A stretch of DNA of 64,000 nucleotides from Polyangiaceae bacterium (GCA_020633235.1 JACKEA010000001.1:310001-374000); one strand, 5' to 3'. Counted from the stretch's first letter, positions 1 through 8,822 are shown. The notes: generated by a model from the letters alone, not told the origin. Made by a program: numbers and translations.

Positions 1-1060
1 AGCTCGCGTCGATACCCTCCCGGCCCAAGGTCGCCACGCTGACGGCCTTGGCGTCCCGAACCGCCGACAGGCTGCTCGGCAGATCCATGGGCACGCCGAT
101 CCCGCGGATCTTGGTGGTATCCGCCCCCGGGCCGTCGGCGTCGCGCCCCTCGGCCAGATCGGAGTGCACGGCGAACAGCGCGGAGTACTCGAAGTACTGG
201 GAAGCAAAGTCGAAAAAGGCGCCGAGCACGTCGTCTCGGGAGTCCGCCTCCATCAGGTCTTCCTCCGCCATGGCGGCGGTGTACGGGCCCCGGTGGCGCT
301 TGCGTCCGCGGGGGCGAGGCGCTGGCGCCGTCGAGCTCGCGGGCTCCCGCGGAGAAATCCAAGTGCGCACCACCTCCGCCGCTGGGGGCGCGCCCGTCGC
401 CGAGCGGGCCACTTCCACGGGAGGAGGCGCGGACGGCGGCACGTTCGCCGGCGCCGGCGCCGAGGCCAGCGTCTTCGGCGGGTTCTGTGCGGAGTACGCG
501 ATGGGCGGCACACTCGCCGGTCGCGGGAGGTTCGGCACGGACAGGCTTGCGCGGGATGCCGCGGGCATCGAGCTCGGGCTGGGGTCCGGCCGCCCCTCGA
601 GCTTCGCCACCAGTCGCAGCGTGCGGCGGTCCATGGGTAGCCCGTAGTCCCGGCTGATCGCTTGCCGGATCCGCACCTGGGGTGCTGCCTGTTGGCGGAG
701 CACCACGCCCAGCGAGAAGGTGAGATCGGATTCCACCTCCGAAGGCAGCGGTTCACTGACCGCGATGGTCAGCGTGCCGCCTTCTTCCTTCAGCGGGTAG
801 AAGCCGTGCCGCAACGCGAGCTCGCCGGGCACCAGCCGCAGGGTCCCGTCCTTGGTCGTGGGCAATGCACCATCTGGCGCGGCTTCCAGGCCGTGGCTCT
901 CGGCGAGCAAGCGCGTCAGCGCCGCCTCGCTCACCGCCGCGAGCTCGAGCAGGTTGGTCGCGAGATCTCCCCCGTACAACACCTGTCGCGCCAGCGCTTC
1001 CTCGACGTCGCGCATGGACGCGACTTCATTCTTCACGATGCTGGAGCTGAGGGTGGCCAT
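1..1060 (-). CDS. GspE/PilB N-terminal-domain protein, C-terminus outside window
   Basis: Open reading frame of 353 codons running off the left edge on the minus strand. Residues about 1-150 resemble the MshEN/GspE-II N-terminal domain found ahead of type II secretion and type IV pilus ATPases. A Pro/Ala/Ser-rich linker follows (about 165-250), then a basic stretch and a second folded part with the segment LGAFFDFASQYFEYSALF. No Walker A motif is seen in the visible part, so it may be a stand-alone regulatory protein of the kind common in myxobacteria, perhaps c-di-GMP binding (family inference). The ATG was chosen because it opens the conserved-looking domain; no strong Shine-Dalgarno precedes it. 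It lies downstream of mgtE on the same strand, about 110 bp away. Confidence 0.72.
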   Translation of the reverse strand, partial: MATLSSSIVKNEVASMRDVEEALARQVLYGGDLATNLLELAAVSEAALTRLLAESHGLEAAPDGALPTTKDGTLRLVPGELALRHGFYPLKEEGGTLTIAVSEPLPSEVESDLTFSLGVVLRQQAAPQVRIRQAISRDYGLPMDRRTLRLVAKLEGRPDPSPSSMPAASRASLSVPNLPRPASVPPIAYSAQNPPKTLASAPAPANVPPSAPPPVEVARSATGAPPAAEVVRTWISPREPASSTAPAPRPRGRKRHRGPYTAAMAEEDLMEADSRDDVLGAFFDFASQYFEYSALFAVHSDLAEGRDADGPGADTTKIRGIGVPMDLPSSLSAVRDAKAVSVATLGREGIDAS

Positions 1061-1168
1061 GGATGTGCGTCGAGGGTCTCCCCCGGACGGGGGGCCATCA
1101 TCCCTGCGATGGGGAATTGTCGCGGCGGCACCTCGGATGTCAACGGAATGCGCCGTCCGGCCTGCGGA

Positions 1169-2548
1169 TCAGTGGGCCAGGGCCTTGGCCAGGACGTCGG
1201 CCAGCAGCCAGCGGGCCAGGGACAGGTAGATGACGATGCCCAGCACATCCACCAGCGTGGCGATGAAGGGGGTCGAGCTGGTGGCCGGGTCCACGCCCAC
1301 GCGGTGGAGCAGCAGCGGCATCATCCCGCCGACCACGCAGCCCATCACCACGATGGCCACGATGGTGAGGGCGATCAGCCCAGCGAAGTGGGGCGACCCA
1401 CCCGCCATCACCACCCGCAGCACACCCAAGAGCGCCAGGAGCCCACCGAGCACCAACCCCTGCAGCAGCTCTCGCCCGAGCACGCGCCACCAGTCCTTGG
1501 ACTCGATGTCGCCCACCGCGAGGCCCCGGATCACCAAGGTGGAGGATTGAGACCCGGAATTGCCCCCCGCGGCGATCAGCAGCGGCACGTAGAAAGAAAG
1601 CTCTGCTACCGCGGAGAGCACCGGGCCGTAGGCCTGCATCGCGGTGGTGGTGAAGTAGCCGCCGAGGAACAAGATCAAGAGCCAGGGTGCGCGTTTGCGG
1701 ATGTACTCGGCGAAGGAAGCGTCGAAGTAGCCTTCGCGGATGGGCTCGATGGCGCCCATCTTCTGGACGTCCTCCGCCTGCTCTTCGGTCATCACGTCGA
1801 GGATGTCGTCGGAGGTGATGACGCCGAGGATCTCGCCCTTCTGGTTCACCACGGGCAAGGTGTTCAAGTCGTACTTGGCGAGCTTGCGGGCCACCTCTTC
1901 CTGGTCCAGCTCCGGCGGTACGCTGATCACGTTCTGCGCCATCGTTTCCGAGACCAGATCGCCCGGATCCCCCAGCAGCAGGTGGCGCAGCGTGAGGTAG
2001 CCCACGAGGTGCTCTTCACCCGTGACGACGTAGACCGTGTCGAGCGTCTCGGCCTCGTCGGCTCGCTTGCGGATCTCTTCGATCGCGTCGGCGATGCGCA
2101 GGTCGGGCGAGACGGACACGTAGTCCGTCGTCATCAGACCGCCGGCGCTGGTCTCGGGCCAGCGGGTCAGCTCCTGAACGTCCTCGGCGACCTCCGGATC
2201 GACGCGCTCCAGGTTCTCGAGCAGCGGCGCCACCACATCGGGCGGAAGGATCGTCAGGAAATCCGCGCGCTCGTCGGCGTCCATTTCGGTCACCAGACGC
2301 GCCGTGGAGTCGAGGCCCATGCGCTCCGCCAGGGTCGTCTGCCGATCGTCGTCCAGACGCTCGAAGACCTGCGCCGCGTAGTCCGTGGGCAGCTCCGTCA
2401 GCAGCTCGGTGGCCTTTTCGTCGTCGAGCTCGTCGATGACGTCGGCGATGTCCTCCGGGTGGATCTCGTCCAGCAGCTCGCGGACTTCACCCGGGCTTTC
2501 CCGGAGGAGCGTCTCCAGCTCGGGACCGATCAGCCGTGCCAGACGCAT
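1169..2548 (-). CDS. mgtE: Magnesium transporter MgtE
   Basis: 459 residues, the usual MgtE length. Domains in order: acidic superhelical MgtE_N domain (about 1-125) rich in Leu/Glu/Asp, two CBS domains (about 130-255, with YVVTGEEHLVGYLTL and LPVVNQKGEILGVIT), then a C-terminal membrane part with about five helices. The family signature GGNSGSQSSTLVIRGLA is present in the membrane domain. MgtE is a dimeric inner-membrane Mg2+ channel whose N and CBS domains close the pore when cytoplasmic Mg2+ is high. I chose the ATG that starts MRLARLIGPELE; an in-frame start 63 bp upstream would add a basic tail that looks non-native. It is transcribed away from the enoyl-CoA hydratase gene. Confidence 0.95.
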   Translation of the reverse strand: MRLARLIGPELETLLRESPGEVRELLDEIHPEDIADVIDELDDEKATELLTELPTDYAAQVFERLDDDRQTTLAERMGLDSTARLVTEMDADERADFLTILPPDVVAPLLENLERVDPEVAEDVQELTRWPETSAGGLMTTDYVSVSPDLRIADAIEEIRKRADEAETLDTVYVVTGEEHLVGYLTLRHLLLGDPGDLVSETMAQNVISVPPELDQEEVARKLAKYDLNTLPVVNQKGEILGVITSDDILDVMTEEQAEDVQKMGAIEPIREGYFDASFAEYIRKRAPWLLILFLGGYFTTTAMQAYGPVLSAVAELSFYVPLLIAAGGNSGSQSSTLVIRGLAVGDIESKDWWRVLGRELLQGLVLGGLLALLGVLRVVMAGGSPHFAGLIALTIVAIVVMGCVVGGMMPLLLHRVGVDPATSSTPFIATLVDVLGIVIYLSLARWLLADVLAKALAH

Positions 2549-2589
2549 GGGCGCCGAATTAGCAGACCTTTTGTCAGGTTGAAAAGCAT

Positions 2590-2605
2590 CGCGCCTTGAG
2601 GCGCG
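2590..2605. promoter_or_regulatory. Perfect small hairpin between divergent genes
   Basis: CGCGCC-TTGA-GGCGCG, a perfect 6-bp stem with a 4-base loop, sits in the 82-bp gap between mgtE (minus) and the enoyl-CoA hydratase gene (plus). No T-tract follows on either strand, so it is not a clear terminator. It may act as a leader hairpin or operator; nothing more can be said. Confidence 0.35.
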
Positions 2606-2630
2606 CCTCACACCCCTCTAGATCGGCGTC

Positions 2631-3401
2631 GTGGCGGTCCTCACCGATCTCGATCCTCCGATTTTCACCATTACTCTGGCCCGACCCAAGGCGAATGCGT
2701 TCGATCAGGTCCAGCTGGACGCGCTGGGGCAAGCCGTGGAGCGCGTGGCCGGTGCGGAGGGGGGTCGCGCCCTGCTGCTCCGGGCGGAGGGCGATGTGGC
2801 GTTCTGCGCCGGTGCCGACCTGGGCGCCGTCGGACCGCTCGCGGAGCCCGACGGCCTGGCCAGCTGGACCCGTGGTGCCCACGCGATCCTCGATCGCATC
2901 GCCGCGCTCTCCATCCCGGTCGTGGCGGCCTTGCGCCGTCCGGCCGTCGGCGGCGGTTTCGAGCTCGCCCTCGCTTGCCACTTCCGGGTCATCGCTCGCG
3001 ACGCCCACGTCGCACTGCCGGAAATCCAGCGCGGGTACCTGCCGAGCTGGGCCGCCGTACAACGGTTGATTCCTTTGGTTGGTCCGGCGCGGGCCCGGGA
3101 CCTGCTCCTCACCGGTCGGCGGCTGTCCGCGGAGGAAGCCCTCGCGTGGGGTCTCGTGGATCGCGTGGCGGAGGATGCCGACGCCGAAGCCCGCGCGCTG
3201 TGCGAGACGTTCGCGGCGCTGCCGCCGCTCGCGCTCCGCGCCGGGCTCGCTCAAGTGGAGCGCGTGGCGCGGGGCGAAAGCTCCGAACAGATCCGCGCCC
3301 GCGAGCTCGACGACCTCGAGCGACTGGTGCGGACCGAGGATACGGTGGAGGGCGTGCTTGCGTTCTTCGAGAAGCGCGCCCCCGCGTTCAAGGGACGTTG
3401 A
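2631..3401 (+). CDS. Enoyl-CoA hydratase/isomerase family protein
   Basis: 256 residues of the crotonase fold. The oxyanion-hole segment FCAGADLGAV (about 58-67) and the second conserved block AVGGGFELALACHFRVIA are clear, followed by LPEIQRGYLPSW, where the Glu matches one catalytic Glu of hydratases. It should act on acyl-CoA esters in the cytoplasm, most likely in beta-oxidation or a related degradative route; the exact substrate cannot be told. GTG start; no other in-frame start gives the expected MAVLTDLDPPIFTITLARP beginning. It stands alone and converges on a lipoprotein gene only 3 bp away. Confidence 0.88.
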   Translation: MAVLTDLDPPIFTITLARPKANAFDQVQLDALGQAVERVAGAEGGRALLLRAEGDVAFCAGADLGAVGPLAEPDGLASWTRGAHAILDRIAALSIPVVAALRRPAVGGGFELALACHFRVIARDAHVALPEIQRGYLPSWAAVQRLIPLVGPARARDLLLTGRRLSAEEALAWGLVDRVAEDADAEARALCETFAALPPLALRAGLAQVERVARGESSEQIRARELDDLERLVRTEDTVEGVLAFFEKRAPAFKGR

Positions 3402-3404
3402 AGA

Positions 3405-4406
3405 TCAGGGGCAGTCGCCGGTGATCTTGAAGGCCGACGCCGCGAAGTCGCCCGCGAGATGCCAGGCGTCCTTGCAGTTGGCGTCCGCCGCCGCGTTGGT
3501 GCTGGCGCACCAGTCGCCGTCCGGCCGCTCCCCGTTGTTCCACTTGTCGCTGGTCTTGCAGCTGCCGTCGGTGCCCTTCCACTGCCCGATTCCGGCCAGG
3601 AACACGCACAGGGTGGAGCCGAGCTCCTCCACGTAGACCTGGTCCGCTTCGTCCACGGTGATGTAGCCGTCGAGCGAGGCGCCCGCCGTCCACTTGCGCT
3701 GGCCCACGGTCACGTCCGGCAGGCAGTTGTTGGCGGGCTCCAGCTCCGGGCCATTGAACTTGCCGATACAGTTGTGCGTGTCGTCGCTGAACTTTCCGGT
3801 GAGGTTGACCTTGTGCAGCGGCAAGATGATCGGGTTGTTGAGCTCCGTGGGAGACGGAAAGATGGGCACGTACACGTCGATGTTCGACGCCGTGAAGCCC
3901 AGGCCGTCCGGGTCGATGCTCACGTCCACCGTAATGGGTGCGATGGGCAGCGGCGTGTTGGTCATGGTGAGGAAGCACGCGCCCGCGGCGGGGTCTTGAA
4001 TCGGCAGCCCACCACCGGTCTTCAGCTTGCCGTTGGCCTTGTCGAACTCGAAGAGCCACGAGAAGGTGCCTTCGCCGTCTTCCAGGCACGCCGGCTGGTT
4101 CAAGCTGATGCCGTTGTCCACGATGGCAACTTGAACCAGCTGCTGGGCCAAGCGTTCCGGACCCTTGATCGTGATCTGGGAGATGCGGCCCTGCCACACG
4201 TCCTTGCCGGTGTTGTCCGCCTTGGCCAAGCACTCCGCTCCGGGACCCGTGGGGCCCGCCTGGTAGCACTCCGCCGCCGTGGGCACGCAGGCGCCGCCGG
4301 TGGAGCCACCGCTGCCACCGCCACCGCCCTTTTCGTCGTCGCTGCCACAGGCCAAAAGAAAGCTCGCGCCGAGCACCGAAAGCACAACCAAACGAAGCAG
4401 CCGCAT
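3405..4406 (-). CDS. Lipoprotein with Gly-rich linker, unknown function
   Basis: 333 residues. A lipoprotein signal MRLLRLVVLSVLGASFLLAC ends in a lipobox Cys, followed by an acidic/Gly-rich spacer (GSDDEKGGGGGSGG) and a Cys-containing globular part of about 280 residues. I recognise no catalytic motif. The ATG has a good ribosome site (GGAGGA seven bases upstream), which decides against a longer upstream reading. Convergent with the enoyl-CoA hydratase gene. Likely an exported, membrane-anchored protein of unknown role, of a kind frequent in myxobacteria. Confidence 0.75.
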   Translation of the reverse strand: MRLLRLVVLSVLGASFLLACGSDDEKGGGGGSGGSTGGACVPTAAECYQAGPTGPGAECLAKADNTGKDVWQGRISQITIKGPERLAQQLVQVAIVDNGISLNQPACLEDGEGTFSWLFEFDKANGKLKTGGGLPIQDPAAGACFLTMTNTPLPIAPITVDVSIDPDGLGFTASNIDVYVPIFPSPTELNNPIILPLHKVNLTGKFSDDTHNCIGKFNGPELEPANNCLPDVTVGQRKWTAGASLDGYITVDEADQVYVEELGSTLCVFLAGIGQWKGTDGSCKTSDKWNNGERPDGDWCASTNAAADANCKDAWHLAGDFAASAFKITGDCP

Positions 4407-4450
4407 CGAAATCCTCCGAAGCCCGCACCATAGCACGGCGCCGCTGCGAT

Positions 4451-5185
4451 TCAGTTGACCAGAAACCAGCGAACGCCCGGCTTCACCTCGAGGTGGAGGT
4501 GGTCCGCGTGGTGGGCGTCGAAATGTGGCGTGAGCATGTAGGTGAAAATGCGACGGCGTGATGCCTCGCACACGATGGCCGAAAGCTCCTTGCCGTGAGC
4601 GCTGCCGGGGACGCGCGCGCCGGAGCCGCAGGTCTTGGCGCCCACCGCCGACGGCCAGTCGCTGTTCACGTTCAGGGTGGTGCCGTCCTTCTTCTTGAAG
4701 ATGGCGGCGTCGATGGCCAAGGCGCCGGGGTGGCGGAACTGCGGGGCGTCCACGCTCTTGGGCGGCGGGCGGTACATCGTGTAGTGCACCACCTCGACGA
4801 CGTCGTGCTCGGCCAACAGCGCACAGAAGTCGTCCAGAGCCAACGCCAGGCGCGCGTCCAGGATCTCGTAGGGGCTGTCCTTGCGCTGCTTTTCCGGCAG
4901 CGCAGAGTGCACGCTCACGCCGTGCAGAGGGCCCGTCAGGCGCACCGGGGTGCGCACGCCGCGTGTGTCCTCGGCCACACGCACGAAGGGCACTCCTCTG
5001 TGAGAAAGCTCTGCGATCGCCGCCTCGCCGTCGAGGTTCGCGTGCTCGTAGGCGGGCGTGGTCTTCACCTGCGCGAAGGGCGGCGCCTCCAAGTAGGGAT
5101 TGGACGCCTGCGCGGTGGACGCCACGCTCGCGAGGGCGAGCGCGACGAGGGCCGTCAGGCGCCGAGCTGTTCCGATCCGTCGCAC
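4451..5185 (-). CDS. Extensin-like C-terminal domain protein, secreted
   Basis: 244 residues from a GTG. An N-terminal signal peptide (about 1-26, ending STAQA) leads to a region typical of the bacterial extensin-like C-terminal domain: the conserved segments FRHPGALAIDAAIF, the C...C pair, and HFDAHHADHLHLEVKPG near the end. The His-rich motif resembles metal ligands of M15-type peptidases, and these proteins are thought to act on the cell wall (family inference). Longer upstream starts were rejected because they would translate through a dispersed intergenic repeat (MLVRRGNAPP). Divergent from the permease gene. Confidence 0.75.
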   Translation of the reverse strand: MRRIGTARRLTALVALALASVASTAQASNPYLEAPPFAQVKTTPAYEHANLDGEAAIAELSHRGVPFVRVAEDTRGVRTPVRLTGPLHGVSVHSALPEKQRKDSPYEILDARLALALDDFCALLAEHDVVEVVHYTMYRPPPKSVDAPQFRHPGALAIDAAIFKKKDGTTLNVNSDWPSAVGAKTCGSGARVPGSAHGKELSAIVCEASRRRIFTYMLTPHFDAHHADHLHLEVKPGVRWFLVN

Positions 5186-5239
5186 GAGGGGCGGAAGGTT
5201 AACGAACCAGGGCGACCGCGGCAAAATCCGGGGTGGGGC

Positions 5240-5259
5240 GTTTCCGCGGCGGACCAGCA
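5240..5259 (-). repeat. Dispersed GC-rich intergenic repeat, copy 1
   Basis: On the minus strand reads TGCTGGTCCGCCGCGGAAAC, close to the window-wide consensus TGTYGGTCCGCCGCGGAAC. It lies between two divergent genes, which is less usual for this family. Confidence 0.8.
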
Positions 5260-5307
5260 TGATCGCAATCATCCTGGGCACCTGGCTGTGATTGGCGTGC
5301 ACGCGGC

Positions 5308-6357
5308 ATGGGGGAGTACGCTGCGCCCTTCGTCTTGTCGGACAGGAGCATCAAAGACTGGTCCATCTGGGGCTACGCATTCGGCTACTTCGCCTGCTAC
5401 GTGCCCTACAGCGCCCTGGCGAAGGGGCTCTCCAGCGGCCTGTTCGCCGGCATGCCCCGGGGGATTTCTGGCTTCGAGCTGTTGCCGCTGACGACGCTGG
5501 CGTCCCTCGTCGGCATGTTCGTGTTCATCACGGCCATGCGCTGGTGGCAATTCGCGGGGCACAAGACGGTGCTGGGCGTGTCGCTCCCGATGCCCAACGT
5601 GTGGACGTTCCTATCCGGCGTGTGCACCGCGGCCATCATCGCCACCACCACGCTGGCGTACACCTTCGACGGTGTCTCCATCGTGTTCATGATGCTGTTG
5701 ATGCGCGGTGGCGTGCTCGTGATCGCGCCCATCGTGGACTTCGTGAGTCGGCGTCACGTGCGCTGGTTCTCTTGGGTGGCGCTTTCGCTCAGCATGGGCG
5801 CGCTCTTGGTGGCGTTCTTCGGCGGTAGCAAGAGCAGCTTGGCGGTCACGACGGTCGCCGCGATCGACGTGGTGGTGTATCTCGGCGGCTACTTCGTGCG
5901 GCTGCGTTTCATGAGTCGGCTCGCCAAGAGCGAGGATCCCAACGCCACCAAGCGCTACTTCGTCGAAGAGCAGATGACGGCGACGCCCGTGGTGGTGCTG
6001 GCGCTGGCCACCCTCGCCATCATCGGCAAAGGGGACTTGATGCAGGACGTGCGCCACGGGTTCACGGAGGTGTGGAAGAACTCGCGCGTGCTCGAAGTGC
6101 TGGTGGTCGGTGTGCTCAGCCAGGGGACCGGCATCTTTGGCGGTCTGATTTTGTTGGATCGGCGCGAAAACAGCTTCTGTGTGCCGGTCAACCGCGCTTC
6201 CAGCATTCTGGCGGGGATCTCCGCGAGCTTCGCGCTCTACTTCGCGGTGGGGAAGTCGCCCCCCGGCGCGGTGGAGCTGTTCGGCGCGTCCCTGGTGGTG
6301 GCGGCCATCGTCGCGTTGTCCCTGCCCGGCGTGCTCGCCAAGCGCCGCGCCGCTTGA
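5308..6357 (+). CDS. Multi-pass membrane protein, DMT/EamA-like
   Basis: 349 residues with about ten hydrophobic segments spread through the whole length, e.g. FLSGVCTAAIIATTTLAYTF, WVALSLSMGALLVAFFGG and the C-terminal LVVAAIVALSLPGVLA. The two-half arrangement resembles drug/metabolite (EamA-type) permeases, but no diagnostic motif was recognised, so the substrate is unknown. Ends in a basic KRRAA tail as expected for a cytoplasmic C-terminus. It is followed 31 bp later by a small membrane protein gene on the same strand. Confidence 0.7.
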   Translation: MGEYAAPFVLSDRSIKDWSIWGYAFGYFACYVPYSALAKGLSSGLFAGMPRGISGFELLPLTTLASLVGMFVFITAMRWWQFAGHKTVLGVSLPMPNVWTFLSGVCTAAIIATTTLAYTFDGVSIVFMMLLMRGGVLVIAPIVDFVSRRHVRWFSWVALSLSMGALLVAFFGGSKSSLAVTTVAAIDVVVYLGGYFVRLRFMSRLAKSEDPNATKRYFVEEQMTATPVVVLALATLAIIGKGDLMQDVRHGFTEVWKNSRVLEVLVVGVLSQGTGIFGGLILLDRRENSFCVPVNRASSILAGISASFALYFAVGKSPPGAVELFGASLVVAAIVALSLPGVLAKRRAA

Positions 6358-6388
6358 GCGCGTCCAACCGCGGAGATAGCTTCGGCTC

Positions 6389-6711
6389 ATGGCGGACGCC
6401 TACGAGTCCGAGTACATGGCCGGCGGCACCGTACTCCACCGCGGCAAGGTCGTCTCTCCGGCGCTGGCCATCCTGCTCAGCGTGCTCGCCACAGTGGCTC
6501 TGGGCGCGGGCGCGGTAACGGCCTTCACCGGCCCCGTGTTCCTCCCCTTGTGTTTTCCGCCGAAGATCCCGCCGCCGTGGTCGCCAAGGTGGCCGAAGCC
6601 CGAGCGGGGGCTCGCCGCGTCCGCGTGGCCGACGTCGATGCCGAGGACGACACCGACGTCGAAGCGGAGGCGGAGATCGAGGCGGAGCAGCGCCGTCAGA
6701 ACTCGCTCTGA
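6389..6711 (+). pseudogene. Small membrane protein with apparent frameshift
   Basis: The frame from the ATG gives MADAYESEYMAGGTVLHRGK, one hydrophobic helix (VSPALAILLSVLATVALGAG) and then, from about 6545, a Pro/Arg-rich shadow sequence. The next frame (from GTG at 6550) instead reads VFSAEDPAAVVAKVAEARAG and an acidic coiled tail ending EQRRQNSL before TGA at 6709. The two parts join sensibly if one base is missing near 6540-6550. So this is either a real frameshift mutation or a sequencing error in the CCCCTTGTGTTTT stretch. The joined product would be about 107 residues: cytoplasmic head, one helix, acidic tail. Overlaps the convergent PLP enzyme gene by 16 bp. Confidence 0.55.
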
Positions 6712-8144
6712 AACATCTGATCCAAGAACGCGGTCATCAGCTTGCCGCGCGCCGCGGGGGGCAGCGCATCGAGCAGCTCGTTGATGCCGGCCATGCGCTC
6801 CGGCAGCTTCATGCCCTCGGCGCCCACGGCGGAGGTGAGGGCGGCAAAACCCTCCGGACCCAGGGTGTCGAGTTGCTTCGGTAGCTCGCTGAGCATGGGG
6901 CCAAGCTGGTCGAGGAGCACCCGGCTCGGGAGCTTCCGCGCCGCCTCGACAGAATCCCGAAAAGCGATCAGGAAGTCCTTCACTCCGCTGACGTTGCCGG
7001 GATGCACGGACAGGTGGATGTTGGTCGGGTACTTGCCGTAGGAAAGCTGCGCCTGCACGTACCAACCGCGGAGCTTCATCTCGTCCACGACGTGAAACAG
7101 GTTCACGCTGTCGGAGCCGATGGCGAGCAGGCTCATCGAGGGATTGCCCAGGATTTTCAGGCCTTCGATGCCCTCGATGCCGGCGACCAGCTCTCGCGTG
7201 GCGCTCTGTAGCCCGCGGGCGATCTCGAGGTAGCCCTCGTCCCCCAGGTAGTTCAGCACGGCCCAAGCGCCCGCCAGCGGCCCGCCGCTCTTGGTGCTCT
7301 GGATGGACGCGTTGATCAGCGTGTACCCGGTCCAGTCCGCGCAGGTGAAGAACTGCGCTTGGCGGAAGCTCGGGTCGTTGTACAGCACGACCGACGCACC
7401 CTTGGCGGCGTAGGCGTACTTGTGGAAGTCCATGGAGATGCTGGTGACACCCGGCACGTTCAGCTCGAAGGGCGGAACGTCGTCTCCAAGGCGGCGGAAG
7501 TAGGGCAGCAAGAAGCCGCCGATGCAGGCGTCCACGTGGAACGCCACCTTCTTCTCCAGCGCGATGCGCCCGAGCTCCTCGATGGGATCGATCACGCCGT
7601 GGGCGTAGGAGGGCGCGGAGCCGACGATCAGGATCGTCTGATCCGTGATCGCCTTCGCCACCGCCTCGGGGATGGCGCGGAACGTCTCGGGATCCACGTC
7701 CACCAGCACGACCTCGAGATCCAAGTAGTGCGCCGCCTTGTGGAATGCCGCGTGGGCGGTGACGGGAATGACGATCTGGGGCTTCTTGATCTCCGGGTGC
7801 AGCTTGCGCGCGCGATCCCGCGTGGCTTTGACCGCCAGGATGATGCTCTCGGTGCCACCGCTGGTGAAGGTGCCCACGGTGTTCTCGTTGCCGCCCAGGT
7901 GGTGCGCCGCCATGCCCACGAGCTCGTTTTCGAGCCGCATCAGGCTGGGGTACACCGTCGGATCCAGCGCATTTTCGCTGAGAAAGCTCATGTAGGCTTC
8001 CTTGCACACGCTCTCTGCTTCGCGTCCGGCGTCGAAGATGTAGGCGAAGGTTCGCCCGCTACGCCAGTCGATGTCGTTTTGCCGGTAGGTGGAAAGCTTG
8101 GAAAGGACGCTCTCGCGCGCCGCCCCCGTCTCGGGAATCTTCAT
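6696..8144 (-). CDS. PLP-dependent group II decarboxylase / sphinganine-phosphate lyase family
   Basis: 482 residues. The aspartate-aminotransferase-fold core has TSGGTESI (about 94-101, phosphate binding), HVDACIGG (Asp205, pairs with the PLP pyridine nitrogen) and MDFHKYAYA, where Lys242 should form the PLP Schiff base. The overall pattern fits the sphingosine-1-phosphate lyase branch better than glutamate decarboxylases. A C-terminal extension of about 70 residues, Leu/Pro-rich, is not part of the usual fold. Likely substrate: a sphingoid-base phosphate or an amino acid; not decided by sequence alone. Its neighbour just upstream on the same strand is a TetR gene, 15 bp away, which may control it. 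Confidence 0.85.
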   Translation of the reverse strand: MKIPETGAARESVLSKLSTYRQNDIDWRSGRTFAYIFDAGREAESVCKEAYMSFLSENALDPTVYPSLMRLENELVGMAAHHLGGNENTVGTFTSGGTESIILAVKATRDRARKLHPEIKKPQIVIPVTAHAAFHKAAHYLDLEVVLVDVDPETFRAIPEAVAKAITDQTILIVGSAPSYAHGVIDPIEELGRIALEKKVAFHVDACIGGFLLPYFRRLGDDVPPFELNVPGVTSISMDFHKYAYAAKGASVVLYNDPSFRQAQFFTCADWTGYTLINASIQSTKSGGPLAGAWAVLNYLGDEGYLEIARGLQSATRELVAGIEGIEGLKILGNPSMSLLAIGSDSVNLFHVVDEMKLRGWYVQAQLSYGKYPTNIHLSVHPGNVSGVKDFLIAFRDSVEAARKLPSRVLLDQLGPMLSELPKQLDTLGPEGFAALTSAVGAEGMKLPERMAGINELLDALPPAARGKLMTAFLDQMFQSEF

Positions 8145-8159
8145 GATGCTTGCTCCTCG

Positions 8160-8771
8160 TCATGCGCGCCCGGTGCTGGCCGGGCGAAAACCATTTTCCA
8201 ACGCCTGAAACGCGAACTGCGCTCGCTCCACCAAGTCGCCGCGAGCGCCACCCTCGAACCAGTCCCGTAGCCCGGCGCGCACCACCCCCATGATGGCGCC
8301 GGCCATCATCTTGGCGCCGAGCGGAGCCGGCAGCAGGGCCGCCGCCGCGCTCCTCGGATCCTTGGCCAAAGCTTCGGCGATGGCCGCTTCCCAGCGCATG
8401 TCCAGCTCCAGATCGTGCGCGCTCAAGCTCTTGGAAGAAGCGAGCAGCCGATGGTGCAGGCGCGCCCGCTTGCGATCCAGCATCAGCTCGCCAGCGAGCT
8501 CGAGCAACAGACGCCGTACCGCGGCGAACGCGGTCTCGTCCTTGGAGCGCTCCGCGAGCTCCCGCTCGAAGCGGGCGAAGCGCGCTTCGTCGTCGGCGAA
8601 GAACACCGCTTCCTTCGTCTCGAAGTAGCGGAAGAAGGTGCGGCGAGAGACGCCAGCGCGATCCGCGATGGCATCTGCCGTGGCGCTGTCGAAGCCGACC
8701 TCGGCGAACAGCTCGTGGGCGGCGGCCGAGAGCTCCGCGCGCGTGCGCCCCTTCTTCTCTTCCCGCTTCAC
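8160..8771 (-). CDS. TetR family transcriptional regulator
   Basis: 203 residues. N-terminal helix-turn-helix (about 8-55: SAAAHELFAEVGFDSATADAIADRAGVSRRTFFRYFETKEAVF) matches the TetR DNA-binding domain closely; the C-terminal helical part is a divergent ligand domain. A GTG at VKREEKKGRT is chosen because the next upstream sequence is a perfect palindrome that should be the operator, not coding. It precedes the PLP enzyme gene in the same direction with a 15-bp gap, so the two are probably co-transcribed and self-repressed. Confidence 0.88.
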   Translation of the reverse strand: MKREEKKGRTRAELSAAAHELFAEVGFDSATADAIADRAGVSRRTFFRYFETKEAVFFADDEARFARFERELAERSKDETAFAAVRRLLLELAGELMLDRKRARLHHRLLASSKSLSAHDLELDMRWEAAIAEALAKDPRSAAAALLPAPLGAKMMAGAIMGVVRAGLRDWFEGGARGDLVERAQFAFQALENGFRPASTGRA

Positions 8772-8792
8772 GGAGAGGGATATGCCAATTGT

Positions 8793-8822
8793 GACACTGA
8801 GTGTCAATAGACACTCAGTGTC
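8793..8822. promoter_or_regulatory. TetR operator palindrome
   Basis: GACACTGAGTGTC-AATA-GACACTCAGTGTC: a perfect inverted repeat with 13-bp arms, 21 bp upstream of the TetR start. Each arm is itself nearly palindromic, suggesting two dimers can bind, as seen in the QacR type. Expected to autoregulate the TetR-PLP enzyme operon and perhaps the divergent dioxygenase gene. Confidence 0.82.

Noticed and set aside
662..2599. 645-codon open frame on the plus strand
   Set aside because: His/Arg/Gln-rich shadow of mgtE on the minus strand, as happens in GC-rich genes.
2549..2630. Mg2+ riboswitch (M-box) before mgtE
   Set aside because: The leader is only about 40-80 bp and has one short hairpin; far too small for an M-box.
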